Assembly (NCBI GenBank): GCA_963575745.1
Contig: CAUYUJ010014773.1
Coordinates: 305,758-369,757 of the forward strand
Reading direction: 5' to 3'
Length of the DNA: 64,000 bases
Source: Prorocentrum cordatum
Lineage: Eukaryota > Sar > Dinophyceae > Prorocentrales > Prorocentraceae
Below are positions 44,061-57,420 of the stretch, one piece after another (position 1 is the first letter of the stretch; each line of letters begins with the position of its first letter). Both the position numbers and the translations under genes were made by a program. Below the pieces are notes generated by a model, which saw only the letters and a list, made by a program, of their open reading frames with translations, was not told the DNA's origin and did no database searches.

Positions 44061-44433
44061 CAGAGAGGAGCAACGGAGCCCGAGCAACTGGCTACTGACA
44101 AACAAGTGAGACCTTAGTCAGAGCCTATGTAGCGAACAACATGTTTCACGCGAGCGAATCCGCGAACCGACGCCCTGAGAGACCATCCCCTGCGTCCTGA
44201 GTTTAACCAAGAGCGCCGAAAGCAGTGCTCATGAAATAATCGTGTTGCCTGCCGATCGTAGATACAATGTTAGCCAACGCGGACCCCGAACAGTTTCTAG
44301 CAGTCTTTGGTATGCAATATACGTGGTGCAGTCTGGGTCGTGCATTTTGTGCAATCGACGTGGGGCAACCATTGAGGTGCAATCTACGTAGTGCAATCAA
44401 TCACTTGCTCAACTTGAAGCTGTCCTCTCCACT
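44061..44433. other. No gene; GTGCAATCTACGTGG repeats
   Basis: Degenerate GTGCAATC(T/G)ACGTGG repeats (44310-44400) also occur at 28025-28085 and 45885-45970. In all three places they lie just before a GAC-satellite leader. Confidence 0.6.
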
Positions 44434-45875
44434 GCTCGTGCAAACATCCCACCCTCCCACCCGCAACTTGATCTCAAGACCTCTTCAGACACGACCGTGG
44501 CGGTGGGCACCAGATGGCGCTTGGCCACGACACCGACGCCGACGACAACAGCGACGACGACGACGACGACGGCGCCGCCGACACCGACGACGACGACACC
44601 GACGACGTATCCAACGACTTCGACGACGACAGCGACCATGATGACGACGACACCGACGACGACGACGCCAACGACGACGACGATGACAACGACGACGACG
44701 ACGACGCCGACGACGCCGACGACGACGACGAAGACAACGACGACGACGACAACGACGTCGCCAACGAAGACGACGACGAGGGAGGAGGGAGGACGACGAC
44801 GGCGACAACGACGACACCGACGACAACGACGACGGGGGAGGGAGGACGGCGAGGAATCGAACGACGAAAAAGGAGGAAGGACGGCGACGCCGACGACGAC
44901 AACGACGAGGGAGGAAGGAAAACGACGACGGCGACAACAACGACGACGACGACAACGACGACGGCGACGAAATAGGAGGGACGACAACAAGACACCGACG
45001 ACGGACAACGGCGACGACGACGACGAGGGAGGAGGAGGAAGGACGACCACGGCGACAACGACGACGGAAACGACCACGACGCCAACGAGGACGACGACGA
45101 CGACGAACACGAGGAAAGACAGAGGACGACGTAGGCGACGACGACGACGACGACGCGGGAGGAGGGAGGACGGCGACGACGACGACGACGACGCAAGAGC
45201 GCACACTTTTGTTGAAAATCCGTGTTGCGAAACCTTGTGTTTTTGTAAGTTTTCTGGACACACGATTTTGAAATCCTTCCGAAACCGATGGGTTTTGAAG
45301 GTTTTCGGCGTAGGCGCGCGACGACGCGCGCGTCTGCGCTTCGTCTCATTTTTTGCAGGGGATTCTCGCGACGGCACACGCGCAAGGGCGTTCGACAGAT
45401 TTCGACATGAGCGCGCGCGAAGCCCGTGTGGTAGCATTTTGTGTAAATCTTGAAAAACCAATGGTTTTCTTAAGATTTCGCAAGAGCTTTCGCGGAAGCT
45501 TGTTCAGCAACTCTGTGTTGCGAAACCCTGTGTTTTGGTAGGTCTTTTGGAAACTCGATTGCGATATCCTTCCCGCACCGAAGGTTTTTGAAGGGTTTCG
45601 GCATGCGCGCGCGACGACGCGCGCGTGTGCACTTCGTCTCATTTCAAGGGATTCGTGAAAAAGTGCTATGTTAGAACAAAAAATGTTACCGCATAGTGTT
45701 TTTTTACAAAGGAACCTCAAGGGGGGGCAAACCGGCCTAGCTGGGATGGTATGACTTCATATTTAGGATGGACGAGTGTGCAGAATATGTATATATATAT
45801 ACGAAATCATACTATCCCACGGGGGGAACCGATAAGTCTGGGGGGGGAGTCTATTCTCTTTTTAGAAAGGAGAAT
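44434..45875 (+). repeat. GAC-satellite unit U2
   Basis: Leader (GCAAACATCCCACC...CACCCGCAACTTG), GAC tract (44520-45195), dimer subunit a (from about 45195) and b (from about 45480; aligned GAAATCCTTCCG and GATATCCTTCCC lie 290 bp apart). The hairpin CTGGGATGGTATGACTTCAT/GAAATCATACTATCCCA (45742-45820) and end block CTTTTTAGAAAGGAGAAT follow. Confidence 0.92.
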
Positions 45876-47580
45876 CTACGTGGTGCAACTCACATGGTGC
45901 AATCTGCATTATACGTTGTGCAGCACACGTTGTGCAATCTATGCGGTGCAAGCTACGTGGTGCAATTGATTTTTACCCATGATTTGACACATCCCATGCT
46001 CTTGCAAACATCCCACACACCCACCCGCAACTTGGTTTGCAAAACCTCTTAAGACCGACTACGACGACACCGACGACAACGACTACGACGACACCGACGA
46101 CGTCTCCGACGACTTCGACGACGACGACGACAACGACGACGACAACGACGACGACACCGGCGACGACGACGACGACGCCGACGCCGACGACGACGACGAC
46201 GATGACGACGCCGACGACGACGACGACGACACCGACGACGACGACGACGACGACGTCAACGACGCCGACGCCGACGACGACAACGACGCCGACGCCGACG
46301 ACGACGACGACGTCAACGACGCCGACGCCGACGACGACGACGACGACGACAACGGCGGCGACGACGATATCGCCGACGTCGACGACGACGAAGACGACGA
46401 CGACGCCGACACCGACGACGACGACGACGACGACGTCGCCAACGAAGCCGACGACGAGGGAGGAGGGAGAACGACGACGGCGACAACGACGACGGAGGAG
46501 GGAGGACGGCGACGACGCGAACGACGAAAAAGGAGGAAGGACGGCGACGCCGACGACGACAACGACGAGGGAGGAGGGAAGACGACGACAACGACGACGA
46601 CGACGACGAAATAGGAGGGACGACGACGAGACGCCGACGACGGACGACGACGACAACGAGGGAGGAGTAGGAAGGACGACCACGGCGACAACGACGACGG
46701 AAACGACCACGACGCCAAAGAGGACGACGACGACGAACACGAGAAAAGACAGAGGACGACGTAGGCGACGACGACGACCCCCTCCCCCCCCCCCCCGACG
46801 CGGGAAGGAGGGCGGACGGCGACGACACGGCGACGACGACGACGCAAGAGCGCAGATCGGCGCGCACACTTTGGTTGAAAATTACCGTGTGATCTCTCCG
46901 TTTGTCTCTCTGTGACTCCTTGTGTCTCTGTGTAAGTGTTCGACACGCACGATGTTTGAAATCCTTCCGGAGCGATGGGTTTTGTAAGGATGTCACGGCA
47001 TACGCGCGCGACGACGCGCGCCCGTTTCCCCCGTCTGCACTTCGTCCATTTGTTGCAGAGGATTCTCGCGACGGCACACGCGCAAGGGCGTTCGACAGAT
47101 TTCGACATGCGCGCGCGCGAAGCCCGTTTGGTAGCATTTTCTGAAAATCTTGAATATGGTTTTCTAAAGATGTCGCAAGAGCTCGCGCGTAAGCTTTTTA
47201 AGCAAATCAGTGTTGCGAAACCCCGTGTTGTTTGTATGTTTTTGGGGAACTTGATTGCGAAATCCTTCCGACACCGAAGGTGCTTGGAGGATTTAGGCAT
47301 GCGCCCGCGACGGCGCGCGCGTGTACACTTCGTCCAATTGTTTGCAAGGGATTCGCGAACAAGTCTTGTGTTAGAACAAAAGATGTCCCCGCGTATCGTT
47401 TTCTTTTGTTTTTTGCAAGGGAACCTCAGGGGGGCCGACACCAGTTCCCCTGGGATAGTGTAAACTCACATTTAGGATGGACATGTGGTCAGAATCATAA
47501 ATGATTTACATACCCGAAAGGGGGGCCGATAACGCCAGGGGGGGTAGAGTCTATTCTCTCTTTGGAAAAGAGAGTATATG
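45876..47580 (+). repeat. GAC-satellite unit U3
   Basis: Begins with GTGCAATCT repeats, then the leader, a longer GAC tract (46055-46850, with a C-run at 46786-46797) and a variant dimer. Subunit a is altered around 46885-46935 (TGTCTCTCTGTG...). Ends with CTCTCTTTGGAAAAGAGAG, itself a small hairpin. Confidence 0.9.
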
Positions 47581-49150
47581 TGGTACAAACTACGGTGTGC
47601 AATCCACTTTGACTGTCTTGAAACTGTCCTCTCCACTGCTCGTGCAAACATCCCACCCACCCACCCGCAACTTGGTTTGCAAAACCTGTTCAGACCGACT
47701 ACGACGACACCGACGACAACGACTAGGACGACACCGACGACGTCTCCGACGACTTCGACGACGACAACGACGCCGACGCCGACGACGACGAAGACGACGA
47801 CGACGACTCCAACGAAGTCCCCCCCCCCCCCCCCCCCGAGACGGAGGGTAGGAGGACGGACGCGACGGCGGCACAACGACGTCAAAACGACGACAACGAC
47901 GAGGGAGGAGGAAGACGAAGACGGACGGACAAGACGACGACGGCGACGAAATAGGAGGGACGACGCACGAGGGGACGCCGACGACGGACGACGACGACGA
48001 CGTGGGTGGAGGAGGAAGGACGACCACGGCGGCAACGACGTCAACGACGACAACGACGAGGGAGGAGGGAGGACGGCGACGACGCGAACGACGACGAAGG
48101 AGGAAGGACGGCTACGCCGACGACGACAACGACGAGGGAGGAGGGAAGACGACGACGACAACGACGACGACGACGACGGCGACGAAATAGGAGGGACGAC
48201 GACGAGACGCCGACGACGACGGAACGCACGAGCGACGGACGTGGGAGGAGGAAGGAGGAAGGCGGACCACGGCGACAACGACGACTTGGACACGAACCAC
48301 GACGCAAGACCACGACGCAAAGAGGACGACGACGGACGGAAAACGCAGAAAAGGACAGAGGACGAGAGGCGACGACGACGACGGAACGCGTGGAGGCGGC
48401 GAGGCACGGCACGGACCACCCGAGCCCTGACCCCTCCCCCCCCCCCCGACGACGACGACGTAAGAGCGCGCGCGCACGCTTTTGTTGAAAATCCGTGTTG
48501 CGAAACCTTGGGTTTTGTACGTTTTTTGGACGCACGATTTTGAAATCGTTCCGAAACCGATGGTTTTTGAAGGTTTTCGGCATACGCGCGCGACGACGCG
48601 CGCGTCTGCACTTCGTCCTATTTTTTGCAGGGGATTCTCGCGACGGCACACGCGCAAGGGCGTTCGACAGATTTCGACATGAGCGCGCGCGAAGCCAGTG
48701 GTAGCATTTTGTGAAAATCGTGAGAAACCGATGGTTTTCTTAAGATTCCGCAAGAACTTTCGCGGAAGAATTTTTAGCAACTCTGTGTTGCGAAGCCATG
48801 TGTTTTTGCATGTTTTTTGGACAGTCGATTGCGAAATCCTTCCGGCACCGAAGGTTTTCGAAGGATTTCGGCATGCGCGCGCGACGACGCGCGCGTGTGC
48901 ACTTCGTCAATTTTTTTTGCAAGGGATTCGTGAAAAAGTGTTATGTTAGAACAAAAAGTGTTACCGCATCGTTTTTTGTTCAAGGGAACCTCAGGGGGGG
49001 GAACCCGGCCTGCCTGGGATGGTATGATTTCATATTTCGGATGGACGAGTGCGCAGAAATATATGAAATCATACTATCCCAGGGGGAAGCGAGAAGTCCG
49101 GGGGGGGGCGGGGGGGGGTAGAGTCTACTCTCTTTTTTAGAAAGGAGAAT
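47581..49150 (+). repeat. GAC-satellite unit U4 (type A)
   Basis: All family blocks are present. The region from about 47390 to 48900 closely matches 52240-53690 (unit U7), apart from rearranged GAC tracts and C-runs. It contains the clearest family hairpin, 49014-49082. Confidence 0.92.
49014..49082. repeat. Conserved hairpin of the GAC satellite
   Basis: CTGGGATGGTATGATTTCAT and ATGAAATCATACTATCCCAG are complementary with one mismatch. The loop holds TTTCGGATGGACGAGTG. The loop motif GGATGGAC(G/A)(A/T)GTG is conserved in U1-U8, and the arms in most of them. Confidence 0.85.
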
Positions 49151-49804
49151 TAATTTCTGTTCGCAGTGAGTTGCCCACTCCACTGCTGCGCAAACATCCC
49201 ACCCACCCACACGCAACTCGGTTGCAAAATCTCTTAAGGGACCGTGACTGATCTGGGGTACCACATTGTGTGAATGTGGGCAACAACAGAGGACGCCGGA
49301 GAGGGACAGCCGACAACACGACATCTCCAACGGACTTCCTTCTTTTCTACGGCGCCGACAACGACGAAGTATCTGATTATACCGACGACGACGACGAACG
49401 ACGACCACAAAACGCCGACGACCGACGACGATGACAATACGACGGCCGACCGATTGACCGACGCCGACGACGACGATAACTGACACGGACACCGACCGAC
49501 GACGACGTAAGTCAGCTGCGCCGACGGCCGGACCGCCGACCGACCGACGACGACACGAGGACGACGCGGCGGCTGAGGAGGACGACGCCGAAGTCGACGA
49601 CGACGACGACGAAGACAACGACGAAGACGACGACGATGTCGCCAACGAAGACGACGACGAGGGAGGAGGGAGGACGACGACGGCGACAACGACGACAACG
49701 ACGAGGGAGGAGGGAGGACGGCGACGACGCGAACGACGAAGAAGGAGGAAGGACGGCGAGGCCGACGACGGCAACGACGAGGGAGGAGGGAAGACGACGA
49801 CGAC

Positions 49805-49838
<34 letters not shown>

Positions 49839-50699
49839 ACGAAATAGGAGGGACGACGACGAGACGCCGACGACGGACGACGACGACGACGTGGGAGGAG
49901 GAGGATGACGACCCCCCCCCCCCCCCCCCCCCGGCGACAACGACGACGGAAACGACCACGACCGCCAAAGAGGCGACGACGACAGAAACACGAGGCAAGG
50001 CACTGGGAAAGACAGAGGAAACGACGTAGGCGACGCAGACGACGGGAGGACAACGAACGAGGGAGAGGGAGGACGGCGACGACGACGACGACGACGACGC
50101 AAGAGCGCGCGCGCACGCTTTTGTTGAAAACCCGTGTTGCGAAACCTTGTGTTTTTGTAGGTTTTTTGAACACACGATTTTGAAATCCTTCCGAAACCGA
50201 TGGGTTTTGAAGGTTTTCGGTATACGCGCGCGACGACGCGCGCGTCTGCATTTCGTCCCATTTGTTGCAGGGGAGTCTCGCGACGGCACACGCGCACGGG
50301 CGTTCGACAGATTTCGACATGAGCGCTCGCGAAGCCCGTGTGGTGGCATTTTGTGTAAATCTTGAAAAACCAATGGTTTTCTTAAGATGTCGCAAGAGCT
50401 TTCGCGGAAGCTTATTTAGCAACTCTGTGTTGCGAAACCCTGTGTTTTTTGTATGTGTTTTGGAAACTCGATTGCGAAATCCTTCCCGCACCGAAGGTTT
50501 TTGAAGGATTTCGGCATGCGCGCGCGACGACGCGCGCGTGTGCACTTCGTCATTTTTTTTTGCAAGGGATTCGTGAAAAAGTGCTATGTTAGAACAATCA
50601 ATGTCACCGCATAGTGTTTTTTACCAGAGAACCTCAGGGGGGGAAACCGGCCTAGCTGGGATGGTACGATTTCATATGTAGGATGGACGAGTGTGCAGA

Positions 50700-50756
<57 letters not shown>

Positions 50757-50839
50757 TATATATGTGAAACCATATTATCCCAGGGGGAACCGATAAGTCC
50801 GGGGGGGTAGAGTCTATTTTCTTTTTAGAAAGGAGAATT
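49151..50839 (+). repeat. GAC-satellite unit U5
   Basis: The left part (49230-49560) is unusual: GGGTACCACATTGTGTGAAT and CCGACGACCGACG repeats replace the usual GAC start. The rest follows the family: GGGAGGAGGGAGG islands, a C-run (49913-49932), dimer, hairpin with an expanded ACATAT microsatellite in the loop (50702-50764), and end block. Confidence 0.9.
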
Positions 50840-52430
50840 GATTTTATCAAACGGGTTGACACATCCCACGCTCTTGTAAACACCCTACCCACCCACCCGC
50901 AACTTGGCTTGCAAAACCCATGTGGTGACGATTGCGATGAGTGTTTGGAATTACTTAGCTGGCCCGTCTCTGCGACCGCCCGCGCCAACCCACGCGCGCG
51001 CGCGCAGCGGCCAGCTAGTTTGGCGCGACCGACGCGGCCGCGGTGGCGCTCACTGCTGGGCACATCCCAACTGGGCGACGACCCCGACGACGTCTCCAAC
51101 GACTTCGACGCCGACAACGAGAACGACGACGACACCGACGACGACGCCGACGCCGACGACGACGACGACAACGACGACGACGATGACGAAGCCGACGACG
51201 ACGACAACGACAACACCGACGACGACGACGTCAACGACGCCGACGACGACGACGACGACGGCGGCGACGACGACGACGCCGACGTCGAAGACGACGAAGA
51301 CGGCGACATCGCCGACGCCGACGACGACGAGGAAGACGACGACGACGACGTCGCCAACGAAGACGACGACGAGGGAGGAGGGAGGACGACGACGGCGACA
51401 ACGACCACAACGACGACAACGACGAGGGAGGAGGGAGGACGGCGACGACGCGAACGACGACGAAGGAGGAAGGACGGCGACGCCGACGACGACAACGACG
51501 AGGGAGGAGGGAAGACGACGACGACAACGACGACGGCGACGGCGACGAAATAGGAGGGACGACGACGAGACGCCGACGACGGACGACGACGACGACGTGG
51601 GAGGAGGAGGAAAGACGACCACGGCGACAACGACGACGGAAACGACCACGACGCCAAAGAGGACGACGACGACAAACACGAGGAAAGACAGAGGACGACG
51701 TAGGCGACGACGACGACGACGACGCGGGAGGAGGGAGAACGGCGACGATGACGATGACGACGACGACGACGCAAGAGCGCGCGCGCACGCTTTTGTTGAA
51801 AATCCGTGTTGCGAAACCTTGTGTTTTTGTAGGTTGTTTGGACACACGATGTTGAAATCCTTCCGAAACCGATGGGGCTTGAAGGATTTCGGCATACGCG
51901 CGCGACGACGCGCGCGTCTGCACTTCGTCTCGTTTTTTGCAGAGGATTCTCGCGACGGCACGCGCGCACAGGCGTTCGACAGATTTCGACACGCGCGCGC
52001 GCGAAGCCCGTGTGGTAGCCCGTGTCGACGCGCGCAAAAAAAAATGTCGCAAGAGCTCGCGCGTAAGCTGTTTTAGTTTGTGTATGTTTTTTGGACACTC
52101 GATTGCGGAATCCTTCCGGAACCGAAATATTCAAGGATTTCGGCATGCGCGCGACGACGCGCGCGCGCGTGCACTTCGTCAAATTTTTTGCAAGGAGTTC
52201 GTGAAAAAGTCTTGTGCTAGAACAAAAGATGTCCCCGCGTATCGTTTTCTTTTGTTTTTTGCAAGGGAACCTCAGGGGGGCCGACACCAGTTCCCCTGGG
52301 ATAGTGTAAACTCACATTTAGGATGGACATGTGGTCAGAATCATAAATGATTTACATACCCGAAAGGGGGGCCGATAACGCCAGGGGGGGTAGAGTCTAT
52401 TCTCTCTTTGGAAAAGAGAGTATATGTGGT
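50840..52430 (+). repeat. GAC-satellite unit U6 (type B)
   Basis: The leader is followed by a ~170-bp non-GAC block (GACGATTGCGATGAGTGTTT, CGCGCGCGCGCAGCGGCCAG, GACGCGGCCGCGGTGGCGCT) also found in U8, U9 and U10. GAC tract, subunit a and a shortened subunit b follow. The preceding hairpin-to-end stretch and this unit are nearly identical to 53690-55380. Confidence 0.92.
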
Positions 52431-53204
52431 ACAAACTACGGTGTGCAATCCACTTTGACTGTCTTGAAACTGTCCTCTCCACTGCTCGTGCAAACATCCC
52501 ACCCACCCACCCGCAACTTGGTTTGCAAAACCTGTTCAGACCGACTACGACGACACCGACGACAACGACTAGGACGACACCGACGACGTCTCCGACGACT
52601 TCGACGACGACAACGACGCCGACGCCGACGACGACGAAGACGACGACGACGACGCCAACGAAGGCGACGACGAGGAAGGAGGAAGGACGACGACGGCGAC
52701 AACGACGACAACGACGACAAACGAACTGAGGGAGGAGGTAAGACTACGACGACGACACGACACGACGGCGACGAAAATAGGAGGGAACGACGACGAGACT
52801 CCGACTGACGGCCGACGACGACGACGTGGGGGAGGAGAGAAGGACGACCACGGCTGGCCACGACGGTCAACGACGACAACGACGAATTGAGGTGGGAGGA
52901 CGGCGACGACGCGAACGACGAAGGAGGAGGAAGGACTGCGACGCCGACGATGACAACGACGAGGGAGAAGGGAAGACGACGACGACGACAACGACGACGA
53001 CGACGACGACGGCGACGAAATAGGAGGGACGACGACGAGACGCCGACGACGGACGACGCCGACGACGAGGGAGGAGGAGGAAGGACGACCACGGCGACAA
53101 CGACGACGGAAACGACCACGACGCCAAAGAGGACGACGACGACGAACACGAGAAAAGACAGAGGACGACGTAGGCGACGACGACGACGACGCGGGAGGAG
53201 GGAG

Positions 53205-53244
<40 letters not shown>

Positions 53245-53840
53245 TAAGAGCGCGCGCGCACGCTTTTGTTGAAAATCCGTGTTGCGAAACCTTGGGTTTT
53301 GTACGTTTTTTGGACGCACGATTTTGAAATCGTTCCGAAACCGATGGTTTTTGAAGGTTTTCGGCATACGCGCGCGACGACGCGCGCGTCTGCACTTCGT
53401 CCTATTTTTTGCAGGGGATTCTCGCGACGGCACACGCGCAAGGGCGTTCGACAGATTTCGACATGAGCGCGCGCGAAGCCAGTGGTAGCATTTTGTGAAA
53501 ATCGTGAGAAACCGATGGTTTTCTTAAGATTCCGCAAGAACTTTCGCGGAAGAATTTTTAGCAACTCTGTGTTGCGAAGCCATGTGTTTTTGCATGTTTT
53601 TTGGACAGTCGATTGCGAAATCCTTCCGGCACCGAAGGTTTTCGAAGGATTTCGGCATGCGCGCGCGACGACGCGCGCGTGTGCACTTCGTCATTTTTTT
53701 TTGCAAGGGATTCGTGAAAAAGTGCTATGTTAGAACAATCAATGTCACCGCATAGTGTTTTTTACCAGAGAACCTCAGGGGGGGAAACCGGCCTAGCTGG
53801 GATGGTACGATTTCATATGTAGGATGGACGAGTGTGCAGA

Positions 53841-53891
<51 letters not shown>

Positions 53892-53971
53892 TATATGTGA
53901 AACCATATTATCCCAGGGGGAACCGATAAGTCCGGGGGGGTAGAGTCTATTTTCTTTTTAGAAAGGAGAAT
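52431..53971 (+). repeat. GAC-satellite unit U7 (type A copy)
   Basis: Near-duplicate of U4 on its flanks and dimer. The central GAC tract differs (AACTGAGGGAGGAGGTAAGA near 52722), with no C-runs. An ACATAT microsatellite is again in the hairpin loop (53841-53890), slightly shorter than at 50702. Confidence 0.92.
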
Positions 53972-55569
53972 TGATTTTATCAAACGGGTTGACACATCCC
54001 ACGCTCTTGTAAACACCCTACCCACCCACCCGCAACTTGGCTTGCAAAACCCATGTGGTGACGATTGCGATGAGTGTTTGGAATTACTTAGCTGGCCCGT
54101 CTCTGCGACCGCCCGCGCCAACCCACGCGCGCGCGCGCAGCGGCCAGCTAGTTTGGCGCGACCGACGCGGCCGCGGTGGCGCTCACTGCTGGGCACATCC
54201 CAACTGGGCGACGACCCCGACGACGTCTCCAACGACTTCGACGCCGACAACGAGAACGACGACGACACCGACGACGACGCCGACGCCGACGACGACGACG
54301 ACAACGACGACGACGATGACGAAGCCGACGACGACGACAACGACAACACCGACGACGACGACGTCAACGACGCCGACGACGACGACGACGACGGCGGCGA
54401 CGACGACGACGCCGACGTCGAAGACGACGAAGACGGCGACATCGCCGACGCCGACGACGACGAGGAAGACGACGACGACGACGTCGCCAACGAAGACGAC
54501 GACGAGGGAGGAGGGAGGACGACGACGGCGACAACGACCACAACGACGACAACGACGAGGGAGGAGGGAGGACGGCGACGACGCGAACGACGAAGAAGGA
54601 GGAAGGACGGCGACGCCGACGACGACAACGACGAGGGAGGTAAGACGACGACGACAACGACGACGACGACGACGACGGCGACGGCGACGACGGCGACGAA
54701 ATAGGAGGGACGAAGACGAGACGCCGACGACGGACGACGACGACGACGACGACGGAGGAGGAAGAAGGACGACCACGGCGACAACGACGACGGAAACGAC
54801 CACGACGCCAAAGAGGACGACGACGACAAACACGAGGAAAGACAGAGGACGACGTAGGCGACGACGACGACGACGACGCGGGAGGAGGGAGAACGGCGAC
54901 GATGACGATGACGACGACGACGACGCAAGAGCGCGCGCGCACGCTTTTGTTGAAAATCCGTGTTGCGAAACCTTGTGTTTTTGTAGGTTGTTTGGACACA
55001 CGATGTTGAAATCCTTCCGAAACCGATGGGGCTTGAAGGATTTCGGCATACGCGCGCGACGACGCGCGCGTCTGCACTTCGTCTCGTTTTTTGCAGAGGA
55101 TTCTCGCGACGGCACGCGCGCACAGGCGTTCGACAGATTTCGACACGCGCGCGCGCGAAGCCCGTGTGGTAGCCCGTGTCGACGCGCGCAAAAAAAAATG
55201 TCGCAAGAGCTCGCGCGTAAGCTGTTTTAGTTTGTGTATGTTTTTTGGACACTCGATTGCGGAATCCTTCCGGAACCGAAATATTCAAGGATTTCGGCAT
55301 GCGCGCGACGACGCGCGCGCGCGTGCACTTCGTCAAATTTTTTGCAAGGAGTTCGTGAAAAAGTCTTGTGCTAGAACAAAAGATGTCCCCGCGTATCGTT
55401 TTTTTACAAAAGAACCTGAGGGGGACCGATACCGGCCCTTCCGGGAAAGTGTAAATTCAGATTTAGGATGGACATGTGGTCATAATCGTATGTGATTTAC
55501 ATACCCGAAAGGGGGGCGGCGAACGCCGGGGGGGGGTTAGAGTCTATTCTGTTTTTAGAAAGGAGAATT
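53972..55569 (+). repeat. GAC-satellite unit U8 (type B copy)
   Basis: Near-duplicate of U6 at an offset of ~3.13-3.15 kb, differing mainly by GAC-tract indels. Downstream of about 55395 it diverges from U6's continuation (TTTTTTTACAAAAGAACCTG here). Confidence 0.92.
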
Positions 55570-56852
55570 CACCAATGCTCGCAATGAATTGTCAACCCCA
55601 CTGCTCGCGCAATCATCCCACCCACCTGCCCGCAACTTGGCTTGCAAAACTCCTGCGACGGCGATTGCGATGAATGTTTAGCGTTGGCTGGTGCATGTCT
55701 GCGGCCGCGCTAGCCCGCGCATGTTCGCGCGCGCAGCGGCCAACGAATGCGGCGCGGCCGACGCGGCCGCGGTGGCGCTGACCGCTGGGCAGTTCCCAAC
55801 GGACACTTCAGTGCGAGTCGGTGGCTTGGCCGGGTGTGGTATCATGGCGACGCCGACAAAGGTAGACCCGATGATAAGAGTAGCGATGATGGTGACGACG
55901 GCGGCGATGACGACGGTCAGGCCATGACGGCGCCGATGTCGATCACGCCCGCCGAAAACGATGATGATATCCTCGCGTCGGTGATGAAGGTTTTGGAAGG
56001 AACTCGACATGCGCGCGCGGCTGGCGCGCGCGAGTGGTCCGCGTGGTACTATTTGACACGGATCGTGCCCCCAGAGCACGCTCGCAAGAGCGTTCGGATG
56101 AGTTCGACACGCGGCGAGGAAAACCCGTTTGGCACAATGTGATGACAATGTCGCGAAGCCTGAGATTTTAAGAATTCGCAAGAGCGCGCGCAGTTGTTTT
56201 GTTGTTTACTTTTCTAAAACTGATGTTGCAAGACCATGTGTTGTATGGTTTCGGGGCACTCGTTTTTGAAATCCTTGCGGAAGCATTCCGCATGCGCGCG
56301 CGACGACGCGCGCGCACGTCGTCCCATTTCCCAAAAATGTTCATGCGACAGCACGCGCGCAAGGGCGTTAAAGCGATGCTGGCACACGCGCGCGAAAGGC
56401 CCGTTTGGTAACATGTTATCTAAAGTTTGGGGAAAACAGCGGTATTCCTAAGATTTCACAAGAGCGCGCGCGCAGGCTTTGTTTTGAAAACCCTTGTTAC
56501 GAAATTATGCGTTGTGATATGTTTCGGGACACTCGATTTTTAAATCCTTACGAAGCCGCAAGTGTTTGAGAGGTTCTGGCACGCGCGCGCGCGACGACGC
56601 GCGGGCGTGCACGTCGTTCAAGTCTTGTGCAAGGGATTCTTGAAAACTGATGCTTGCTGATAAACGACCGCGCGCGCATCGCATTTTTCTAGGAAGTGAA
56701 GCGGGGGGCAAACTCCGGCTTGGCTGGAATGGTATGAACTCATATTTCGGATGCACGATGGGGCAGAAACGCTTAAACATTGCAACACGAAAAGGTGACC
56801 CGGTAACCACGGGTGGGTGGGTAGATCCTCATACTCTTTTGAAAAGAACAAC
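55570..56852 (+). repeat. GAC-satellite unit U9, divergent, no GAC tract
   Basis: Has leader, CGGCGATTGCGATGAATG and GACGCGGCCGCGGTGGCGCT, then GATGGTGACGACGGCGGCGA in place of the long GAC tract. Three GC-palindromic subunits follow (55995, 56290, 56583). The region 55860-55900 provides the uninterrupted version of the site that carries the 1.9-kb insertion in U10. Confidence 0.85.
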
Positions 56853-57354
56853 TAAGTTTTGTTCGCGGTGAAATGTCAACTCCACCCCGCAACTTGGTTT
56901 GCAAAACGCATGAAGCGGCGATTGCGATGAGTGCTTGGTGTTGGCTTGTGCATCTCTGCGGCTGCGCTAGCCCCAGCATGTTCGCGCGCGCGCAACGGTC
57001 AGCGAATGCGGCGCGACCGATGCGGCCGCGGTGGCGCTGACCACTGGGCACTTTCCAGCAGGCACTTCCCTGCGACTCGACGACTTGGGCAGGCGCGGTA
57101 TCATGGCAACGTCCACAACGGTAGACACGATGATGATGAGGGTGCGCCGCTGGATCTCCCCAAGGGGGGGGGGTGGGACCCCCCCCCCTTCCCGATTCGT
57201 CGTCGGGGAACCCCTCCCCCCCTCCCCCCTTCTCCGATCCGTCGTCGGGGACCCCCCCCCCTCCTCCCCCCCTTTTCCCCCGATCCGCGTCGTCGGGACC
57301 CCCCCCTTTCGCCACGCCGCCCCCTGACTCCGGAACCCGACCCCCGCCACCCCT

Positions 57355-57420
57355 ACCCCTAGTCCTCACCCTAACCCAAACCCCTAACCCTAATGCCAAC
57401 CACTAACCCCAGCCCCAAAG
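57355..57420. repeat. Degenerate telomere-like repeats
   Basis: CACCCTAACCCAAACCCCTAACCCTAATG resembles C-strand telomere repeats (CCCTAAA family) with errors; written here in parts: CACCCTAACCC, AAACCCCTAACCCTAATG. It grades into the heptamer array. Confidence 0.55.

Noticed and set aside
44497-55230. Thr/Arg/Asp/Val-rich frames of 200-570 codons repeated across the satellite units
   Set aside because: They follow the GAC triplets in every frame and strand, are not conserved as frames between units, and have no recognisable domain.
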